This document shows positions 33,300 through 45,603 of a stretch of 64,000 nucleotides of DNA, in pieces. Location of the stretch: NCBI GenBank assembly GCA_963576725.1, contig OY755251.1, positions 38,262,048-38,326,047 of the forward strand. The letters are read 5' to 3'. How positions within the stretch are numbered: the first letter of the stretch is position 1; every line of letters starts with the position of its first letter. The stretch is from Azorinus chamasolen (taxonomy: Eukaryota; Mollusca; Bivalvia; Cardiida; Solecurtidae). Below the pieces are notes generated by a model. That model did not search any database. It was not told where the DNA came from and was given only the letters and a program-made list of their open reading frames with translations. The position numbers and the translations under genes were made by a program.

Positions 33300-35030
33300 T
33301 GTGTACATTTTGTCCGGAGTATATTTCCTTCGTCACATCAGCTACAGATACCAAATTTGGTGTGTAAGTTCATCTTGGGATGGCGGAGTGTTGCATACCA
33401 TTTTCATGTCACTTCGACCTTGACCGTGACCTTTGACCTTGATTTTACAAAAGCTTGTCCGGAGCATATCTACTATACCTTACCAGCTACGGATTCCAAA
33501 TTTGGTGTGTGAGTTCATCTTGGGATGGCGGAGTGTCCCGTGCCATTTTCAGGTCACTGTGACCTTGATCTTGACATTTGACCTGGATTTTACAAAAAGC
33601 TTATACCTTACCAGCTACAAAAAGCCTGTCCGGAGTATATTTCCTATATCTTACCAGCTAAGGATTCCAAATTTGGTGTGTGAGCTCATCTTGGGATTGC
33701 GGAGTGTCGCGCACCATTTTCATGTCACTGTGACCTTGACCTTTGACCGATTTTACAAAAAGCTTGTCCAGGGCATATCTCCTATACCTTACCAGCTACG
33801 GATTCAAAATTTGGTTTGTGAGATCACCTTGAGATGGCGGAGTGTCGTATACCATTTTCAGGTCACTGTGCCCTTGACCTTGACCTTTGACCTCGATTTT
33901 ACGAAGAGCTTGTCCGGAGCATTATCTCCTTACCAGCTACAGATTCCAAATCCAAACTTGGTGTGTGAGTTTATCTAGGGATGGAGGAGTGTCGCGTACC
34001 ATTTTCATGTCACTGTTACCTTGATTTTGACCTTTGACCTTGATTTTACAAAAAGCTTGTCCGGAGCATATCTCCTATACCTTACCAGCTACCGATTCCA
34101 AATTTAGTGTGCGAGTTCATCTTGGGATGGCGGAGTGTCGCGTACCATTTTCAGGTTACTGTGACCTTGACCTTGAACCTCGATTTTACAAAAAGCTTAT
34201 ACCTTACCAGTTCCAAAAAGCTTGTACGGAGCATATCTCCTATACCTTACCAGCTACGGATTCCAAATTTGGTGTGTGTGATCATCTTGAGATGGCGGAG
34301 TGTCGTATACCATTTTCAGGTCACTGTGCCCTTGACCTTGACCTTTGACCTCGATTTTACAAAAAGCTTGTCCGGAGCATTATCTCCTTACCAGCTACGG
34401 ATTCGTGGGTGGTGGGATTTGGTGGGTGAATTTATCTTGGGATCGAGGAGTGTCGCGTACCATTTTCATGTCACTGTGACCTTGACTGTTGACCTCAATT
34501 TTACAAAAAGGTTGTCCAGAGAATATCTCTTATACCTTACCAGCAAGGGATTCCAAATTTGGTGTGTGATTTCATCTTGGGATGGCGGAGTGTCGCATAC
34601 CATTTTCAGGTCACTGTGACCTTGACCTTGACCTTCGACCTCGATTTTACAAAAAGCTTGTCAGGAGCATATCTCCTATACCTTACCAGCTACAGATTCA
34701 AAATTTGGTTTGTGAGTTCATCTTCGGATGGCGTAGAGTCATGTACCATTTTCAGATCACTGACCTTGACCTTGACCTTTGACCTCAATTTTACAGTCTG
34801 AAGCATATCTCCTATACCTTACCAGATACAAAAAGCTTGTCCAGAGCATATCTCCTATACATTACCAGCTATGGATTCCAAATTTGGTGTGTCAGTTCAT
34901 CTTGGGATGGCGGAGTGTCGCATACCATTTTCAGGTCATTGTGCCCTTGAACTTTGACCTTGATTTTACTAAAAGCTTGTCCGGAGCATATCTACTATAC
35001 CTTATCAGTTATGGATTCGAAATTTGTAAT
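33300..35030 (+). repeat. Tandem array of ~155 bp units (family B copy 2)
   Basis: Units read CTTGTCCGGAGCATATCTCC, TATACCTTACCAGCTACGG, TTCCAAATTTGGTGTGTGAG, GATGGCGGAGTGTCG and TGACCTTGACCTTTGACCT. Open frames up to 181 codons cross it and encode repeated peptides; not genes. Confidence 0.9.
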
Positions 35031-35229
35031 TTGTAATTTGTCTAAGTATTGGACAGGTATGCTTAGGCAAACAGTGTAGACCCAAATCAAACTACAGGGT
35101 CTACACTGTTTGCTACTACATTAGCATGGATCAGACATTATAAAGAGCTCTAAATACTATTCGTACATGGGTAGGCCATGCTGTTCAAATACTTGCAGTG
35201 TCAGAACTTTCAGATAAATTACAGCATTA

Positions 35230-36400
35230 TTGATCGCCGCATGAGCGGCGATCACTAATGGAATGCTCAAAAGTATTTACCCATGTAGGAGGGGTAGCGA
35301 CAAGTTTTACAAATTGGCTCATGAGAGCGTGGCAGAGAATAGTTTCTATCTGCATTAGTGATGTAGTGAAATATGTGATGTAAAAACCTTCATACGATGT
35401 TTAAAAAGAAATTTATCAAACAAATGTACAATAATAACAATAATTATGACACTTTTTTCGTCGAAGTATCGACATTAAATGCCAAAAACAGTTTTGTAAA
35501 CATAAATGAAGCCGGGTCAAAGTCGCAGAATTGAAGCCGGGTCAAAACTGTAGTCGTGCACCTGTTTGCGGTGCTCTCGTTCTAAATTATGCCCTTCAGA
35601 GATATACATTACAAGACGGGAAAACGTGCTCGAATTTGAAAAATAAGATCATTTGAATCGACAGTCGATATGTTAATTCAAACAGACATGGTTATTATTC
35701 TACCGGAGGCTCTACATGGTCAAAATCGAATTCTGTCGTCTCGGTTTCTATTTTTAGATAGGACTAACGTCACTCGTTAATGGAACTGAACAGGCTATAT
35801 TAGGTCTATGACCATCACCGCCCTTGTTAGAGTTTATTGATTAAATTATCATGAGAGTGATAAATGTTGTAATGAAGTTTTATTGTTTTATTTATTTTTA
35901 TTTAAAAAAGTCGTTTTATTTTTTTTATTTAAAAAAGTCGTCAATATAGTAGCATGATAACTTTATATACATCTTCAATTTCCCTTGAAGTATGTCTGGC
36001 CTGATAGAGTAGTGGTTACCACGGTCGCCTATCGTGCAGTCAGCCCTGGTTCGATTCTCACCGCTGACGAAAATTTTTTTTCTCTCTTTTTCCTTTCTAT
36101 TTTTTTTTAATGACGGTTTGGGTTTTTACTGGGATAGTTAATGATAATTATCCATATTAAGTGTTTTTTCTTTCAACTTATACGTGTTATTTTTGGATGC
36201 AATCTTGGTCAAGTTCCAATATGGATCATGTCGGGTTCGGAACTAGGTCACTACGTCATTACACTCAAGAGGCTACATATTTCGTTAAGTTTTTAATGAA
36301 ATGTTGTATTTCAATTGTCTTAATAACAAAACAGTTCCTTATTAAAAACCTTCCTTGTACACAAATTTCGCGGCGATCCAATGCCTTGCATCAGTATTCG
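35230..36400. mobile_element. 1.17 kb insertion in family B copy 2, hairpin at one end
   Basis: Copy 1 reads straight through at this point (about 18643), so this is a filled site. It starts with a perfect hairpin, TGATCGCCGC/GCGGCGATCA (35231-35254); GCGGCGATC recurs near the other end (36371). It contains a tRNA-like stretch (35997-36068) and poly-T. Origin unclear; it could be a composite of a foldback element and a SINE. Confidence 0.5.
35997..36068 (+). repeat. tRNA-like sequence, possible SINE head
   Basis: AGAGTAGTGGTTACCACGG resembles an A box and GGTTCGATTCTC matches a B box, 34 bases apart. They are followed by a T-rich stretch. The arms do not fold into a clean cloverleaf, so a pseudogene or SINE promoter is more likely than a working tRNA. 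Confidence 0.45.
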
Positions 36401-36872
36401 TCTTGTAACGATATAGACCCATATCAGACAGCTCATGTAGGAGCTACTGGGTCTTATTGCTTGCTTACAACACTACCTAAATCAGATGCTATACATGCTT
36501 ATGCAAAGAATGTAGATCCATATTAGGTAACTTCTGTTGCAGCTGTCTAAGAGCCAGTGTTATATGAAACTTTGACCATGCGTTTAGAATTGACTGAGGG
36601 TATGTTTTTAACGTTAAGGATCAACATAGGGTCTTTCTTAAACACTAAGAATCAACTTAACAGTAACAATCAACACAGCATGTTTTTTTAACATTGAAAT
36701 TTGACCCTGTGTCTTTTTTTTAAAACGTTAAGAATTTACCCAGGATCTGTTTTTAACGTTGACAGTCAACCCAGGGTCCTTTTTAACGTTTAGAATGACC
36801 TAGGGTCCTTTTTAACTAAGTTTCGATCCCTGGCTCTTTTCTTAGCTATCATAATCGTCAAAGGTTCTGTTT

Positions 36873-38895
36873 TTAGCTCACCAGAGCACAAAGTGCTCAA
36901 GGTTAGCTATTGTGATACCCCTGTGTCCGTCGTCCGTCTGTCCGTCCGTCCATCTGTCTGTCCGTCAACAATTTCAAACGACTTCTTCTCTGAAACCGAC
37001 TGCCCAATTGTAGCCAAACTTGGTCAGATACATACTGTGGGTAGGTGCTTCAAAAGTTGTTAAAAGATTGCGGGTGGGGCCATCGGTCTTGTTGCCATGG
37101 CAATTGTACACAATATCTAGAAAAATCTTCTTCTCCAGAATCACTATTCCGATTTGAATATAGTTTTCACCAAAATGTTTCTCAGTTGATAGACTTTAAA
37201 AGTTGTTAAATGAATTTTGATACGGCAAAAAACATGGCCGCCAGAGGGCATGGTCATTTTTTCCATAATTATATGGTAATATGGAATTTTTCATAGGAAA
37301 ATCTTTAAAAATATTCTACTCTGAAACTGTAAGGCCTAGACCTTTGATATTTGGTATGTAGCATGATCTTATAGTCCTCTACAAATATTGTTCAAATTAT
37401 GACCCCCGGGCCAAAAATGGGCTCGGCCCAAGGGCTTATCAGTTTTTCATAGGAAAATCTTTAAAAAATCTTCTTCTCTGAAACTGTAAGGCCTAGACCT
37501 TTGATATTTGGTATGTAGCATGATCTAATGGTCCTCTACAAAGATTGTTCAAATTATGACCCCTGGGCTAAAAATGGCCCCGCCCAAGGGCTTATCAGTT
37601 TTTCACAGGAAAATCTTTAAAAATCTTCTTCTCTGAAAGTGTAAGGCCTAGACCTTTGATATTTGGTATGTAGCATGATCTAATGGTCCTCTACAAAGAT
37701 TGTTCAAATTATGACCCCTGGGCCAAAAATGGCCCCGCCCCAGGGCTTATCAGTTTTTCATAGGAAAATCTTTAAAAATCTTCTTCTCTGAAACTGTAAG
37801 GCCTAGACCTTTGATATTTGGTATGTAGCATGATATTATGGTCCTCTACAAATATTGTTCAAATTATGACCCCCGGGCCAAAAATGGCCCTGCCCAAGGG
37901 CTTATCAGTTTTTCATAGGAAAATCTTTAAAAATCTTCTTCTCTGAAAGTGTAAGGCCTAGACCTTTGAAATTTGGTATGTAACACGATCTTATGGTCCT
38001 CTTGTTCAAATTTTAACTCCCAGGCTAAAAATGGCCCCGCCCAAGGGTTTATCAGTTTTTCATATGAAAATCTTTAAAAATCTTCTTCTCTGAAACTGTA
38101 CAGCCTAGACCTTTGATATTTGGTATGTAGCATGATCTAATGGTCCTCCACAAAAGATGTTAAAGTAATGACCCCAGAGCCAAAAATGGCCCCGCCCAAG
38201 GGCTTATCAGTTTTTCATAGGAAAATCTTTAAAAATCTTCTTCTTTGAAACTGCAAGGCCTAGACCTTTGATATTTGGTATGTAGCATGATCTTATGGTC
38301 CTCTACAAAGAAGTGATCAAATTATGACCCCCGGGCCAAAAATGGCCCCGCCCAAGGGCTTATCAGTTTTTTATATGAAAATCTTTCAAAATCTTCTTCT
38401 GAAAGTGTAAGGCCTAGACCTTTGATATTTGGTATGTAGCATGATCTTATGGTCCTCTACAAATATTGTTCAAAAATGACCCCATGGCCAAAAATGGCCC
38501 CGCCCAAGGGCTTATCAGTTTTTCATTGGAAAATCTTTAAAAATCTACTGAAACTGTAAGGCCTAGACCATTGATATTTGGTTTGTAACATGATCTAATG
38601 GTCCTCTACAAATATGTAGCTGTGGCTTGTGGTCCTCTACCAAGAATGTTTAACTTACGACCCTGACCACTGGGCGAAACTTAGCCCTGCCTCAGAGCTT
38701 ATCAGTTTTTCATAGGAAAAATATAAAATATTATTTTTCTCTGAAACCATAAGGCTTAGACCTTTAATTAATGGCATACTGCTTTGCCTTTTGGTTCTCT
38801 ACCAAGGTTGTACACATGATTTCTTGTGGTCAAAAATGGCCCCACCCCTGGGGTTATGTCAGGTGAGCGCTTCAGGGCCTCATGGCCCTCTTGTT
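36873..38895 (+). mobile_element. Family C hairpin-array element, copy 3 (nested in family B)
   Basis: Head TAGCTCACCAGAGCACAAAG, GTCCGTCCGTCCATCTGTC simple sequence (36917-36965), about ten units of ~155 bp (ACTGTAAGGCCTAGACCTTT, GGCCAAAAATGGCCCCGCCC), tail GGCCTCATGGCCCTCTTGTT. Family B copy 1 shows the empty site at about 16340. Confidence 0.75.
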
Positions 38896-39041
38896 AATGT
38901 TAAGAACTGACTCCTGTGTCATTTTTAACAGCATCAAAATTTCATGTTACACCTGCATTACATTGTATTGTTTTTCCGCCAAAATGCATTTCGGTGTCAA
39001 ACATTTTGGGGGCATTTGTCACCCATGACGACTCTCTTGTT

Positions 39042-40503
39042 ATCAGGTTAAGATTTAAGGTTTCTTGCTGATATCAATGTTTCAGGATATAATTTATGTA
39101 CATATTTATGTGCAGCCATAACCCTTTACTCCATAAATACGCCTTTCTATGCCTTTGAAGACAGAGAAGACCCAGATCAGAGGGCTCCTGTGGTGATGCT
39201 CTTATTTCCCCATCAGGCTTGCATTTTGTGCATTACTCAGTTAAGTATACATTATCACTGTTGCAATTTGAAACCTCTAATGAATGATATCAGGGACTGA
39301 TATAGCACAATTTAAACCTTTGAATGTTTGAGAAATGAGATTATTGGCATTTGCAAATAGTATATACCTGGATGAGAGGTATCCTTGAGGAGCCTCTGAT
39401 TTTAGAAGAACCCTCTGATCAGGGTCTTGTCTGTTTATCATTCAAAATCATCGAGCAACTTTAATAATTTCACAATAAATTAGACACTGGCATTTTAACA
39501 ATGCTAATAAAACTCAGCATTCAAATGGTTAATGGGTTTATGCTGAAAAAAGTGGCAATGTTTAGAGATGTAACACCTGGGCTGTTCGGACAGGTAGAGA
39601 GAAGATATAGCAACCTTTAACACATTACAGGCAAATCTGTGACAACTACCTTTACACACAGTTTCCAAACAGATGAGACTAATACATTTGATATCTCATC
39701 ATGATCCAGCTTGTTTGACAATTGGTTTTGTTTCTGTCAGCAGACAATATAGCTCATGTTTTTGAGTTTGAAGCAGGCTATGTTTTCAGCTAGTGAAAAC
39801 TTAATTAGCATGCTTAAGATGTTTCAGCTTCTGCAAAGTATTTTGTTTTCTGTAATGATAACTGATGATAAGACACTAGCTTAACTCTGCACACTATGTA
39901 TTTTTTGTCTCCGAATATTGTCGCCTGCTACAAATTTTTCTTCCATTTCTCTTCAACATTGTGGGATTGTCAAGTATTTTTGATCCAGGGGGACATCCGG
40001 TTACTTCTAGTATCATCTGGATTCAAACTGTTTTGCATAGAATATCCCAACTTTGCTGCTAGCATGCACAGAGTTGAGCCAAGATGCCTGTTGAAAAATT
40101 ACTTTCATCAAATTGATTTATATTTATATTCAGTGTGAGAAGAGAGATGCATATATTTGTCTGCAGATTTTTTGTTGTGACTTGTTTTCATTTGAAGTGT
40201 ATGAGTCTATACATTGGTATGCTTACAAATGAAAAGAATTACGAGAATGTGGAAGAAGAAACAAACTCTGCTTGAAATTCTGCCAGTTAACAGATAGTTT
40301 TTTTTACATTACGATTACTGCAGATAATTTGGTTATAAGCTATTATGAGAAAGTTTTGATCCAGATTAATTGATGTGTCGCTTGGCGTCTTATCAGGATC
40401 TAAATTGTTTAAAACTCTGAATGAATTCATGAAGAAATCTTAATTCAGAGAATTTATGCAGACCAAAAGTTTAAACAATTACTTTAACCTTTGACTTTTG
40501 AAA
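39042..40503. other. Non-coding DNA with decayed hairpin repeats
   Basis: One-armed or weak hairpin-family relics near 39165-39195 and 39355-39440. An 80-codon open frame at 39896-40138 has no recognisable similarity and is treated as chance. Confidence 0.45.
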
Positions 40504-40504
40504 C

Positions 40505-40938
40505 AAGAGTGTTCCGAGGAACACATGTGTCACCTGCTCGCAACTGACACAAAAACTTAATATGCTGGAGTGTGAAAATCATAACAAAGGGGAATAACTC
40601 AAAAAGTATTGCACGCAGAGTGATAGACATTAGTTACATTAATGGTCCTCAATGAGAGGAAAACACATGTGAACTTTTAAAGCTGTATAATGATTAGTGT
40701 AGAAATGACAGCCAAAAAAAGAAAGTGTGACAAAAATCAGAACATAGAGAATAACTCAAAAAGTATTGCATGCAGAGTGATGGACCTTAGTTACATCAAT
40801 GGTCCTCAATGAGAGGAAGACACATGTGAAATTTGAAAGCTCTAAATGATTAGTTTAGAAATAACAGCCAAAAAAGACAGACAGACGGCAGAAAAATAAT
40901 CCCTAAGTGACACACTGCCTCTTGGCAGGTGACACAAA
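40505..40938 (-). mobile_element. Family F hairpin-array element, two-unit copy
   Basis: On the minus strand: head GTCACCTGCCAAGAGGCAG, (GTCTGTC)n, two ~155 bp units (AGTATTGCACGCAGAGTGAT in inverse), tail hairpin GTGTTCC/GGAACAC and CTCTTGT. It is the most complete family F copy in the window. Confidence 0.7.
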
Positions 40939-41006
40939 AATGAAATAGTCCATTTATCATTTAACAGTAAGAGCTCATTCAAACACTTCATGAGAGGATT
41001 TTGAAT

Positions 41007-41077
41007 GGCTAACAGTGCAGACCCTGATCAGAGAGCTCCTCTGGAAGCCCTCTGTTCTGCATATACACTGGCTGCAA
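41007..41077. repeat. Hairpin-family repeat, decayed
   Basis: AACAGTGCAGACCCTGATCAG on the left; the right arm is partly lost (AGCCCTCTGTTCTGCATATA). Confidence 0.6.
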
Positions 41078-41302
41078 ATGCCAGATCAATTATTGTTTCC
41101 TAAAATTGTCAATAGGTCTGGTATAATGGAACTTTCAAAAAATTAATGTTTTACTTAAAAAAAATGTCTCCTATATTTTGAAATTTAATGTTAAATATTG
41201 AATTCTTGTTATAGATGATTAAATCTAACAAGATGTGGAACTGTTTCTTTCAGAACAAATACTTAAATTTTTTAAACCCTTTACAAGTGATTTTGGAATT
41301 TT

Positions 41303-42534
41303 TATGCCCCCAAAGCTAGGCTTTGGCGGCATATAGTAATCGCACCGTGCATGGGTGTGTGGGTTTGTTTGTGGGTGGGTGTGTGTACCTTTTGTCTAGA
41401 GTATATTTCCTTTGTCACATTAGCTACAGATACCAAATTCTGTGTGTGAGTTCATCTTGGGATGGCGGAGTACCATTTTTTAGGTCACTGTGACCTTGAC
41501 CTTTGATCTCGATTTTTCAAAAAGCTTGTCCGGAGCATATCTCCTATACCTTACCAGCTATGGATTCCAAATTTGGTTTGTGAGTTCATCCTGGGATAAC
41601 GGAGTGTTGCCTACCAATTTCATGTCACTGTGACCTTGACCTTTGACCTCGATTTTACAAAAAGCTTGTCCAGAGCATATCTCCTACCCTTTGTCCGGAG
41701 TATATTTCCTTTGTCACATCAGCTGAGGATACCAAATTCTGTGTGTGAGTTCATCTTGGGATGGCGGAGTGTCTCGTACCATTTTCAAGTCACTGTGACA
41801 TTGACCTTGACCTCGATTTTACAAAAAGCTTTTTCGGAGCATATCTCTTATACCTTTCCAGCTACGGATTCCAAATTCGGTGGTGAGTTCATCTTGGGAT
41901 GGAGGAGTGTCGTGTACTTTTTTCAGGTCAAGGTCATAATTTGACCTCGATTTTACAAAAAGCTTGTCCGGAGCATATCTCCTGTATCTTACCAGCTACA
42001 GATTCCAAATTTGGTGTGTGAGTACATCTCAGGATTGCGGAGTGACGCATACCATTATAAGGTCACTGTGACATTGACCTGGAACTTTGAAATTAAAAGC
42101 TTGTCTGTAAACCAAGTACATTGGCAATCACACATTCTTTGTTTGCAATATGAGTGACTCACATGTAGCTCAATGTTGAAGAATACACCTGTGGGTTTAA
42201 AGGTAAAAATAAAATGGATGAAATACATAGTGCTTGGACCATTGCTCAGTCAGGATGAAACCGTGGGTCGTGCTAATGACACTTGTCACTTTGCGGAGAA
42301 AAATCAGCAAGATGGAAATATAAAAAATCTTCATAAAAAATAAAGGTAATATTGGCTGAACTTTTCTATTTGTCATGTTTTTTTTATCTGAATGGATTTC
42401 AAAATAACATGGCACAAATGTTCACCACACAATGATGATGTGTCGCGTTCAACTCCCTGGTCCATGGGTCAAGGTCAAGGTCAAAGGGATATCCTTTTGG
42501 GGGCATTTGTCACGAGACTATGACAGCTCTTGTT
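41303..42534 (+). mobile_element. Family B hairpin-array element, short copy
   Basis: Head ATGCCCCCAAAGCTAGGC with TTTGGCGGCAT, (GTGGGT)n, about five ~155 bp units, then tail GGGGGCATTTGTCACGAGAC, hairpin GTCA/TGAC and CTCTTGTT. It lacks the long interior of copies 1 and 2, so it represents the basic form. 42100-42430 does not match the array and may be a separate insertion. Confidence 0.7.
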
Positions 42535-42716
42535 AGCTCATCTGTTTCGAAGAAATAAAGAGCTATTGTCATAACTCCGGCGTCCGCGTCATCGTTGTCC
42601 GAAATCTTAACATTGACCATAACTTCTTCAATTTTTTATTTACAACCTTCATTTGTGGTATGCATGTTCATCTTGACAATGCCGACAGACAAGCGTTTGC
42701 ACCTGCTCTTGTCTTT
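42534..42716 (+). mobile_element. Family D element, short copy
   Basis: TTAGCTCATCTGTTTCGAAG begins at the tail of family B. It carries a GTCCGCGTC tract, ACATTGACCATAACTTCTTC and one 66 bp-type unit, ending CTCTTGTC. It matches 26948-27271 with one repeat instead of three. Confidence 0.6.
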
Positions 42717-44406
42717 TATTATAATACTTTTAATCCTGTGACATGGCACGTAATCGGCATCAAACAGGCACAATTGCTTTACAATTAAAATTTCAACTAT
42801 CAACATTGTTTTTAGCCAGTAGTGTGTTGAAGTCTAACCTTTCAATGCAAAAATTATCAGAATGGAATAGTTCATCACTGTTTAAACCTTTCCTTCATAT
42901 ACAGTTGAGACAGTCTTAATGACCAGCTGTATATATACCGACGTGCTGTGTTAAACGACTGTAATTTTTGCTCCTTAACGAATTTACTGTATACTTGGGT
43001 TTTATATAACGATTTGCTGTCTTACCCATTACCCGACCCTGTTTAGTGCTCCGTAACATTTAAAGTGCAGGGAAATTCAGTTGTGTTAAATGACCATGAG
43101 ACGACCCCTCGCGAAAGTGTCAATACATGTAGCATGTACACACCCTAATTACTCGGGGGGGGGGGGGGGGGGAAACCCAAATGGCAAACACACATGTACA
43201 ATGGTTTGATTGTCGCTCTCCCGGTGCCGTGTGTTTTTTACACTTCGTAAGGGCACCAAATTAAGCTTGTACACATCAATAGAATTAATTTTTTAATACA
43301 ATTACTTGCGTTAACACAAGCGTGCATATTTAGCGCAATTATTTAAAAAATAATGAGCTGATAAACTTAATTACTTTTTTCAAGAAAAACCTCTGAGTGT
43401 TATGTATAATGAATTGATTTTTTTTTTTAAAAAAAATGAACTTGTTTGGTAAACCGGAAGTAGACGTTTTGTTAACGTGCTCGTCACGTTTGTTTGTGTA
43501 AATATTTTATGATTGTGGATTTAAATAAATAATATTATAGAAGACCTTTTTCTGTTTTCATTTCTATTGCCTATCGTAACATCTATAGAATTGAAGAAGA
43601 AAGTATATACATGTACATCTTTATTAGCCTTTAACATTATAAACATACAGACCTACTTATACATCGATCATTCCAAGTTTATGAATGCAAGACCAATGAG
43701 GCTGCATTATATGACCCACTGTCTTATATGACCTTATTGGCTGCCTCCCATCAAAGGTTGCATAAGACAGTCTAGACTGTTAACGCCTTTTTGTGCATTT
43801 GCAAACAGAGTAGACAGGAGCCATCTGATCAGGGTCTGCTCTGTTTGCTTATGGTATAAAATAGATGTGATTCTACTTGAGCCAAAACATCCTGTGTACA
43901 TTATGCCTCCTTAAAAATTCAGCTCATAAATATTCATGATGGGTTAAAGATAGAGTTCATTTATTGTGAAAAGGTATATTTTGTGAGAGGATTTTGAATG
44001 ACAAACAATGCAGACCCTGACAAGGGTCAGGTCTTGGTCTATACTGTTTGACGGCTAACTCGCTTCCCACATTCAAAGTATTAAGGACTGTGTTAAACAA
44101 GTGTTTTGTTTATGGCTGTTTTTATATTTGCTCATTTTAAAATCAGGTGTACTTCAAAACCTATAAAAAAATTATCCAGCTTTCAAGATTTATAGCATTA
44201 TTTCTTAAAAGGTACTTTTTATAAAAAACAAATAATAACAAAGGTTAACAAAATACAGCTTTATATCAGTAGATCATAGTCTTGATAAAAACATTTGTAT
44301 AAAATCAGCAAACTCTATGTAACATAACTTTGCGTAAGGAACTTCTCCAGTTAATCAAGCAGAACTAAGCAGTTTAAATAACAAAAATTGGGATTTCCGT
44401 ACCATG
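42717..44406. other. Non-coding DNA with two hairpin repeats
   Basis: Hairpin members at 43801-43848 (GCAAACAGAGTAGAC/GTCTGCTCTGTTTGC with the inner core deleted) and a weak one near 44005-44052. A run of G lies at 43155-43172. No gene recognised. Confidence 0.5.
43801..43848. repeat. Hairpin-family repeat, shortened core
   Basis: Outer arms are intact; most of one inner arm is missing. Confidence 0.85.
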
Positions 44407-44428
44407 TGTAACAGGTGGTGAAAAAATT

Positions 44429-44504
44429 GTGGCTCGACTGGGACTCAAACCCAGAGCCTCTGTCTTACCATGCCAACACTCTACTGACTGAGCTACCAAG
44501 CCAC
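44429..44504 (-). tRNA. tRNA-Thr(GGT)-like sequence 1, probably repeat-borne
   Basis: Minus strand: GTGGCTTGGTAGCTCAGTC start, acceptor arms GTGGCTT/GAGCCAC, B box GGGTTTGAGTCCC. The anticodon loop reads ATGGTAA, giving GGT (Thr). The anticodon stem has one mismatch. It lies in a ~250 bp unit present twice in tandem, which suggests a tRNA-derived repeat rather than a standard gene. Confidence 0.5.
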
Positions 44505-44687
44505 ACAGTAAAGCCTATCAACTGATTCACCAAAATCTCTACCCGGCTACACACACCCCCTCTACACAAGAATTTGTCCCAAATTCTTACTCAAAGAACA
44601 GAGTTTCTTATTACAAATTATCTTCATATAAATCACCTTGTGGGTTATTTACATTGGGCGCCAAATGTAAAAGGTGGTGAAAAAATC

Positions 44688-44763
44688 ATGGCTTGACTGG
44701 GACTCTAACACAGGGCCTCCGGCTTACCATGCCAACACTCTACCGACTGAGCTACCAAGCCAC
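44688..44763 (-). tRNA. tRNA-Thr(GGT)-like sequence 2, probably repeat-borne
   Basis: Second copy with the same loop and a better anticodon stem (TTGGC/GCCGG, with wobble pairs), but the B box is altered (TGTTAGAGTCCC). That should weaken RNA polymerase III recognition. The flanks AAAGGTGGTGAAAAAA and CACAGTAAAGCCTATCAACT are shared with copy 1. Confidence 0.45.
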
Positions 44764-45548
44764 ACAGTAAAGCCTATCAACTGATTCACCACAATCTCTA
44801 TCCGGCTACATGTGCATGACAAAAATTGGTCAATGATTATATAAAAAAACCATTGGTCAATATAAATATACAATAATTAGAGGAGGGTTGTCATTAAGAG
44901 GTGGCCAGTGGCAGATATGATCGCTTTAAATGAGGTTTGGGTTGGCTTAAATCGGAAAATAAAGGAAATAAAATTCTAAAATAAAAAATAGATTGATTAC
45001 TAGCCGCATTCGTTATGACATAGATTTATTATACTTCAACGTATTCGCCTGTGTTTTACAGCACAACCTAGGACTCTCAAACCCTGGAGGGGGGGGGGGG
45101 GGGGGGGAATACCTTTTGATAATTCGAACCCTTGTTTCACCTGTATGGATGTGCGTCAAACTAGAAATTCACACCTCTCAGCGACAATCTGAGCTACCCG
45201 ATTGATAGACAATGGGTGAATGTGTGATGTTGTGTGAAGGTGTTAACCTTTAACCCTTTGTGTGTGTGACAGTTGTTTTGAGCTAATATTTGAGGCGGTC
45301 ATAAATTATTGCAGGGCTATAACACGATAAAAATGTTCAAACTGCATTATTCACAATGGCAGAAATAAATGTTGAATGAATATATTAATTTTGTTCTCCT
45401 CAGTTTTTATCCATGAATGTTCAACCGTTGAGTTATGGCCCGATGAGTGAATCCACTTACAAAAACACAAAGAACAGTTTTTCTCCAAGACCGATCTATC
45501 TCAACCGTCTTAACCATTTACTTTATAAATATTCCTTTCTATGCCTTT

Positions 45549-45603
45549 GCAAACAGAGTAGACCCAGATCAGATGGCTCTTATAGGAGGGTCTGCTCTGT
45601 TTG
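45549..45603. repeat. Hairpin-family repeat
   Basis: GCAAACAGAGTAGACCCAG ... TATAGGAGGGTCTGCTCTGTTTG; the right inner arm is deleted. Confidence 0.85.

Larger units (their letters stand above)
33221..39041 (+). mobile_element. Family B long element, copy 2
   Basis: Head GCCCCAAAGC/GCTTTGGCGGC, (GTGTGGGT)n, ~155 bp array to about 35030, and an interior shared with copy 1 (35040-35229, 36401-36870, 38896-39000). The tail is GGGGGCATTTGTCACCCATG with CTCTTGTT ending at 39041. Two insertions are specific to this copy: a 1.17 kb segment (35230-36400) and a family C element (36873-38895). Confidence 0.7.

Noticed and set aside
33433..34619. Open frames of 181 and 170 codons on the plus strand
   Set aside because: Same family B array read in other frames; no domain, and both unit strands and frames give similar runs.
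16191..39041. Segmental inverted duplication
   Set aside because: Homology stops exactly at transposon-like termini and flanks differ, so two insertions are simpler.
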